Shown here: piece after piece, positions 7,922 through 10,205 of the stretch
How the letters are laid out: each line of letters opens with the position of its first letter
Numbering within the stretch: position 1 is the stretch's first letter
From: an uncultured Clostridium sp.
GTDB taxonomy: Bacteria; Bacillota; Clostridia; TANB77; CAG-508
Direction of reading: 5' to 3'
DNA: 10,205 nucleotides
Assembly (NCBI GenBank): GCA_958413095.1
Contig: CATYUF010000054.1
Span: 1 to 10,205 of the forward strand
Position numbers and translations under genes: made by a program
The notes under the pieces: generated by a model
Seen by the model: the letters and a program-made list of their open reading frames with translations, nothing else
Told to the model about the DNA's origin: nothing
Database searches by the model: none

Positions 7922-7980
7922 AAAAAGTATTATAAATGAACTTTCACTTTAAAGTGATTTATTCATTTATAATACTTTTT
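7922..7980 (-). terminator. Long hairpin terminator of the M23 peptidase gene
   Basis: Perfect 19-bp stem (7922-7940 with 7962-7980) enclosing a second, perfect 14-bp palindrome (7944-7957, TCACTTTAAAGTGA). The 3' arm on the minus strand ends in five T. The stem overlaps the stop codon of the peptidase gene. The A-run on the other arm makes it potentially bidirectional. Confidence 0.88.
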
Positions 7981-8854
7981 ATTTGTATACATATTTTTGT
8001 GGATTTATATGTTCTCCATTTAATCTTATTTCTAAATGTAAATGTGGACCTGTTGAATTTCCTGTTGAACCAACTGCTGCTATTTCATCTCCTGCTTTTA
8101 CTTCTTGACCTTTTTTTACATACATCTTACTAGTATGTGCATACCAAGTTTCAACTCCGTTTCCATGATCTACTTTTACTAGATTTCCATATGAACCACT
8201 ATAACTTGCATTTGTAACTACTCCATCTGCCATTACTTTAATTGGTGTTCCTGTTGTTGCTGCAATATCTAATCCAGTATGGTTAGACTTTCTTATTCTA
8301 CTACTTACACCATATCTAGAAGAAATTGTACCAGTTACTGGTAGTGTTGCTAATTTTATGCCATTTATATCTGCTATTGCATTTTCTTCTTCTTCTTGTT
8401 TTTCTATTTCTTTTATGGTTTCAGAAACTTTATTTTCTATATTTCTTTTAGCAACTTCTAAGTCATTAGTTTTTATTTCTTCACTATTACTTGTATATTT
8501 CTCAACTATACTTAAATTGATATTTTCATTGATTCCATCATTTTTTATTTCACTAACTAACTCTTCTGCTTCTTTACTTGTGTCAACAGTTTCTACTACA
8601 TTATTATTTAAGGCTACTTCATAATATTTATATGTTACTGTTGCATCTTCTTTTGCTTTTTCAATTATTTTATCTTTCTCAGTATTTTCAGTTCTATTTA
8701 CTAGTTTTAACTCGTATATAGGTTGTTCTTTCAAATCTACTGTTTCTACATTTTTATTGCTATCATTTATAATATCTTCTTTAACACTTTCTTCTAAAGC
8801 GAGTTTACTTTCTACATATCCTAATTCTTCACCTGATATACTTACTTTATACAT
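7979..8854 (-). CDS. M23 family (LytM-type) peptidoglycan endopeptidase, membrane-anchored
   Basis: Zinc metallopeptidase expected to cut peptide cross-links of peptidoglycan outside the membrane. Counting from the ATG at 8854 (291 aa), the C-terminal M23 domain (about 180-291) has every key residue: zinc ligands H192 and D196 (NHTGLDIA) and H273, with active-site H240 (WYAHTSKM) and H271 (GPHLHLEIR). Before it lie two related segments, at about 1-30 (YKVSISGEELGYVESK) and 75-105 (YKYYEVALNNNVVETV), then a Glu-rich probable coiled coil (about 130-160). The frame stays open upstream of 8854 and encodes a membrane helix (see 8855-8971). There is no ribosome binding site before 8854 but a strong one at 8975-8984, so the real protein is probably about 330 residues with an N-terminal anchor. 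Substrate bond and physiological role (growth, division or sporulation) cannot be told from sequence. Confidence 0.93.
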   Translation of the reverse strand: MYKVSISGEELGYVESKLALEESVKEDIINDSNKNVETVDLKEQPIYELKLVNRTENTEKDKIIEKAKEDATVTYKYYEVALNNNVVETVDTSKEAEELVSEIKNDGINENINLSIVEKYTSNSEEIKTNDLEVAKRNIENKVSETIKEIEKQEEEENAIADINGIKLATLPVTGTISSRYGVSSRIRKSNHTGLDIAATTGTPIKVMADGVVTNASYSGSYGNLVKVDHGNGVETWYAHTSKMYVKKGQEVKAGDEIAAVGSTGNSTGPHLHLEIRLNGEHINPQKYVYK

Positions 8855-8971
8855 TGGTTTATATTTTATTAATATAATCGCTACCGCTAAACCAAAAGCT
8901 ATAATCGTAATGTTAAAATATTTTAAAAACTCTTTTGTATAGATTTTTAGTTTTCTGTTTAAAATATATAT
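8855..8971 (-). other. In-frame N-terminal extension of the M23 gene with membrane anchor and no canonical start codon
   Basis: Reading the peptidase frame upstream from 8854 gives 39 open codons back to a TGA at 8974-8972. They encode a basic segment (RKLKIYTKEFLKYFN), then a hydrophobic helix (ITIIAFGLAVAIILI), then KYKP joined to the annotated Met: the usual topology of a signal anchor with the enzyme outside. No ATG, GTG or TTG occurs in these codons. The strong AAAAGGAGAG (8984-8975) sits 5 nt before an ATA (8971-8969) and 11 nt before an ATT (8965-8963). A nearby GTG (8975-8973) is out of frame. Either a rare start codon is used, or one base is missing or extra in this copy. Confidence 0.75.
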
Positions 8972-9000
8972 TCACTCTCCTTTTAGCGCGACTATTCTAT

Positions 9001-9029
9001 ATTATACTACATATCTTTCCCAATATCAA
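9001..9029 (-). promoter_or_regulatory. SigA promoter of the M23 peptidase gene
   Basis: On the minus strand TTGATA (9029-9024), a 17-bp spacer and a perfect TATAAT (9006-9001). A start near 8994 leaves a leader of about 20 nt before the reading frame at 8971, ending in the AAAAGGAGAG site. This supports translation starting well upstream of the ATG at 8854. Confidence 0.75.
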
Positions 9030-9278
9030 ATTATGTATACTTTATTTTGGTTGATTTACCATTTATTTTTTTTATTAATTTTTAAATTTTTAATTCCATT
9101 TTTATTTTTCTCCCTTTTTCTCTTTATTGCTTGTTTTTTCTCTTGATTTTATGCTTATAGAAAAATATAGATTTAACTGTTTTATAATATACTATGTATA
9201 AATAATACTATCTTTTCCATATTATTTTTTTAAATTACTGCATTTGCATATTTTATTAATTTATTTTTTTGTAAAAAG
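9030..9278. other. Gene-free divergent intergenic region
   Basis: Extremely AT-rich spacer between the divergent M23 and WG-repeat promoters. Plus strand is pyrimidine-rich around 9060-9140. I see no open frame with a start and ribosome binding site, no long repeat and no convincing terminator. An A-rich frame on the minus strand near 9060-9140 lacks a start codon. Confidence 0.6.
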
Positions 9279-9307
9279 TTGACATACTTTTATAATTAAG
9301 TTATAAT
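9279..9307 (+). promoter_or_regulatory. Consensus SigA promoter of the WG-repeat gene
   Basis: Perfect TTGACA (9279-9284), 17-bp spacer, perfect TATAAT (9302-9307): the ideal vegetative promoter. The start of transcription is expected near 9314, leaving a leader of about 38 nt with AAGGAG 9 nt before the ATG. The gene should therefore be strongly expressed unless repressed. Confidence 0.85.
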
Positions 9308-9351
9308 TTTTATGTAACCTAAATAAGCAAAGTAAAAAGGAGAGTGTATTT

Positions 9352-9753
9352 ATGGAAGTAAAAGTTATGAGAATCCCTGTATTAAAATTAGAAACAGGAG
9401 AGTTTCGGCCTTATCTTCAGATAGAAAAGTTCAACTTTGAAGAATATGGTCTGATATTAGTGAAAGAATTTAATTGGCTATATGGACTTATCAATAAAAA
9501 AGGAGAAGAAGTCCTTTCTCCGAAATATGGTGAGATAGGATATTTTCAACCCAACGGACTATCTATAGTACGGGATAAAGATTGTCTTTTGTGTGGACTC
9601 ATCAATGAAAAAGGTGTTGAATTAGTTTCTCCAAAATATGGTAAGATAGAAATTTTTCAACCCAACGGACTATCTATAGTATGGGATAAAGATTGTCTTT
9701 TGTGTGGACTCATCAATGAAGATGGTGTTGAATTTCTTCACCCTAGCTTATAG
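9352..9753 (+). CDS. Small WG-type repeat protein
   Basis: 133-residue protein built of WG/KWG-like repeats, the beta-rich repeats with the pattern GLIN-x-x-G-x-E-x-x-x-P-x-Y. Two full 37-residue units (44-80, 81-117) each read GLIN..G.E..SPKYG.I..FQPNGLSIV.DKDCLL. A diverged unit precedes them (about 8-43) and a partial unit ends the protein (118-133). The Trp of the name-giving WG is Tyr or Cys here. Each full unit ends in DCLL and the next begins with Cys, creating CLLC at 78-81 and 115-118. There is no signal peptide or membrane segment. Length is short for the family, which often has many more units, so it may be truncated. At DNA level 96 of 111 positions match between the two units, and a 66-bp part is nearly identical. 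It uses CGG for Arg twice, whereas the arginine codons I checked elsewhere in this window are mostly AGA. Function of such proteins is generally unknown; binding or scaffolding is an inference. AAGGAG and a consensus promoter support the start. Confidence 0.88.
   Translation: MEVKVMRIPVLKLETGEFRPYLQIEKFNFEEYGLILVKEFNWLYGLINKKGEEVLSPKYGEIGYFQPNGLSIVRDKDCLLCGLINEKGVELVSPKYGKIEIFQPNGLSIVWDKDCLLCGLINEDGVEFLHPSL
9481..9720 (+). repeat. Tandem 111-bp repeats inside the WG-repeat gene
   Basis: Unit 1 is 9481-9591 and unit 2 is 9592-9702, differing at 15 of 111 positions by direct comparison. The block 9544-9609 recurs at 9655-9720 with a single mismatch (C/T, changing Arg74 to Trp111). The uneven identity suggests a recent duplication or gene conversion of mainly the second half of the unit. 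Confidence 0.92.
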
Positions 9754-9778
9754 CCTTATAACTATCTTCTGAGGCTAT
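9750..9778 (+). repeat. Weak hairpin at the end of the WG-repeat gene
   Basis: ATAGCCT (9750-9756) pairs with AGGCTAT (9772-9778) across a 15-nt loop and overlaps the TAG stop codon. No T-run follows, so it is a poor terminator by itself; it may protect the mRNA end or be coincidental. Confidence 0.45.
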
Positions 9779-9849
9779 CGTATTAAATATATATCGTAAA
9801 AGGATAAAATAAAAAATTATTTTCCTAATTTGAAAACACTCACAGTCAA

Positions 9850-9874
9850 TTTTTCTAAATTTATTTTAGAAAAA
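9850..9874. repeat. Short AT-rich inverted repeat
   Basis: TTTTTCTAAA (9850-9859) and TTTAGAAAAA (9865-9874) form a perfect 10-bp stem with a 5-nt loop. With such AT-rich arms it could arise by chance. It sits in the gene-free stretch 9754-9941. Confidence 0.5.
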
Positions 9875-9941
9875 ATTACTAAATCTGGATAAAAACATAA
9901 AATTTTTTCTTGTGTCTATATCCATTGATTTATCTTACTTT

Positions 9942-10000
9942 AGAGACAGTTAAAATATCAAAATTATTTAGTATTTTGAATATTCAAACTGTCTCTTTTT
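9942..10000 (+). terminator. Rho-independent terminator
   Basis: AGAGACAGTT (9942-9951) pairs perfectly with AACTGTCTCT (9987-9996); further inward pairing of AAAATAT/CAAAAT with ATTTTG/AATATT extends the stem. A T-rich tail (9995-10000) follows on the plus strand. It lies about 190 nt after the WG-repeat stop with no gene between, so it ends either that transcript or an unannotated RNA. Confidence 0.75.
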
Positions 10001-10205
10001 CTACATTTATTAAACTTCTTTTTTGTAGATTTTTACTTTTTCTAGCATTGTTGCTAACCAAAATTTCTTTATATTTTGAAAAAAATCATGCATTACAATT
10101 CGTTACTATTCATTTTATAATAATTTAAAATTTAAAATAAATAATCTATTATTGTTAGTATAAACTTTTAGTAGGGAAATTTTAGAAAAAAATTGAATAA
10201 GAGAT
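10001..10205. other. AT-rich right end with no convincing gene
   Basis: No open frame with a ribosome binding site is seen. A 27-codon minus-strand frame (10093-10010) has codon use that looks gene-like and may be a remnant. A plus-strand open frame that runs across the 9942-10000 terminator has no ribosome binding site and reads as noise. Confidence 0.5.

Noticed and set aside
9060..9140. Lys/Asn-rich minus-strand open stretch between the divergent promoters
   Set aside because: No start codon in frame; the composition simply reflects a poly-purine tract.
9910..10128. 72-codon plus-strand open frame
   Set aside because: Starts at a TTG with no ribosome binding site, runs straight through a terminator hairpin and has a low-complexity Leu/Phe/Ile content typical of a non-coding AT-rich frame.

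Overview
The window is very AT-rich. Genes sit mostly on the minus strand, each behind a strong AGGAGG-type ribosome binding site. Clean SigA-type promoters (TTGACA/TATAAT) and U-rich hairpin terminators are common. Together with a dnaG-rpoD pair, a small alarmone synthetase and a clostridial-type bifunctional AdhE, this points to a low-GC Bacillota, most likely an anaerobic, fermentative Clostridia-like organism using the standard bacterial code (TGG for Trp, TGA as stop). The species cannot be named from this sequence.

Left part (1-3425): rpoD, the housekeeping sigma factor, runs off the left edge. It lies 11 bp downstream of dnaG (primase), so the two form the macromolecular-synthesis pair. 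A terminator immediately followed by a promoter (2576-2650) separates them from the upstream gene, a stand-alone RelQ-like (p)ppGpp synthetase. Middle (3565-4903): a monocistronic gene for a large, highly charged, mostly helical protein that I do not recognise, with its own promoter region and a near-perfect terminator. Next (4999-7720): adhE, the two-domain aldehyde/alcohol dehydrogenase that turns acetyl-CoA into ethanol and recycles NADH, between a consensus promoter and a long hairpin terminator.

Right part (7721-10205): the adhE upstream region carries an unexplained inverted repeat plus a second hairpin. Then comes a membrane-anchored M23 (LytM-type) peptidoglycan endopeptidase. Its membrane anchor is encoded in frame upstream of the first ATG but has no canonical start codon. 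Diverging from it on the plus strand is a small protein made of WG-type repeats, two of which have been recently duplicated or homogenised at DNA level. The last ~450 bp hold no convincing gene, only hairpins, one good terminator and a possible gene remnant.

The genes are mostly separate transcription units with housekeeping roles (replication/transcription, stringent response, fermentation, wall remodelling). I see no phage, transposase, CRISPR, tRNA or rRNA. The items most worth a second look are the unknown 433-aa protein, the start of the M23 gene, the WG-repeat gene, and the structured DNA upstream of adhE.
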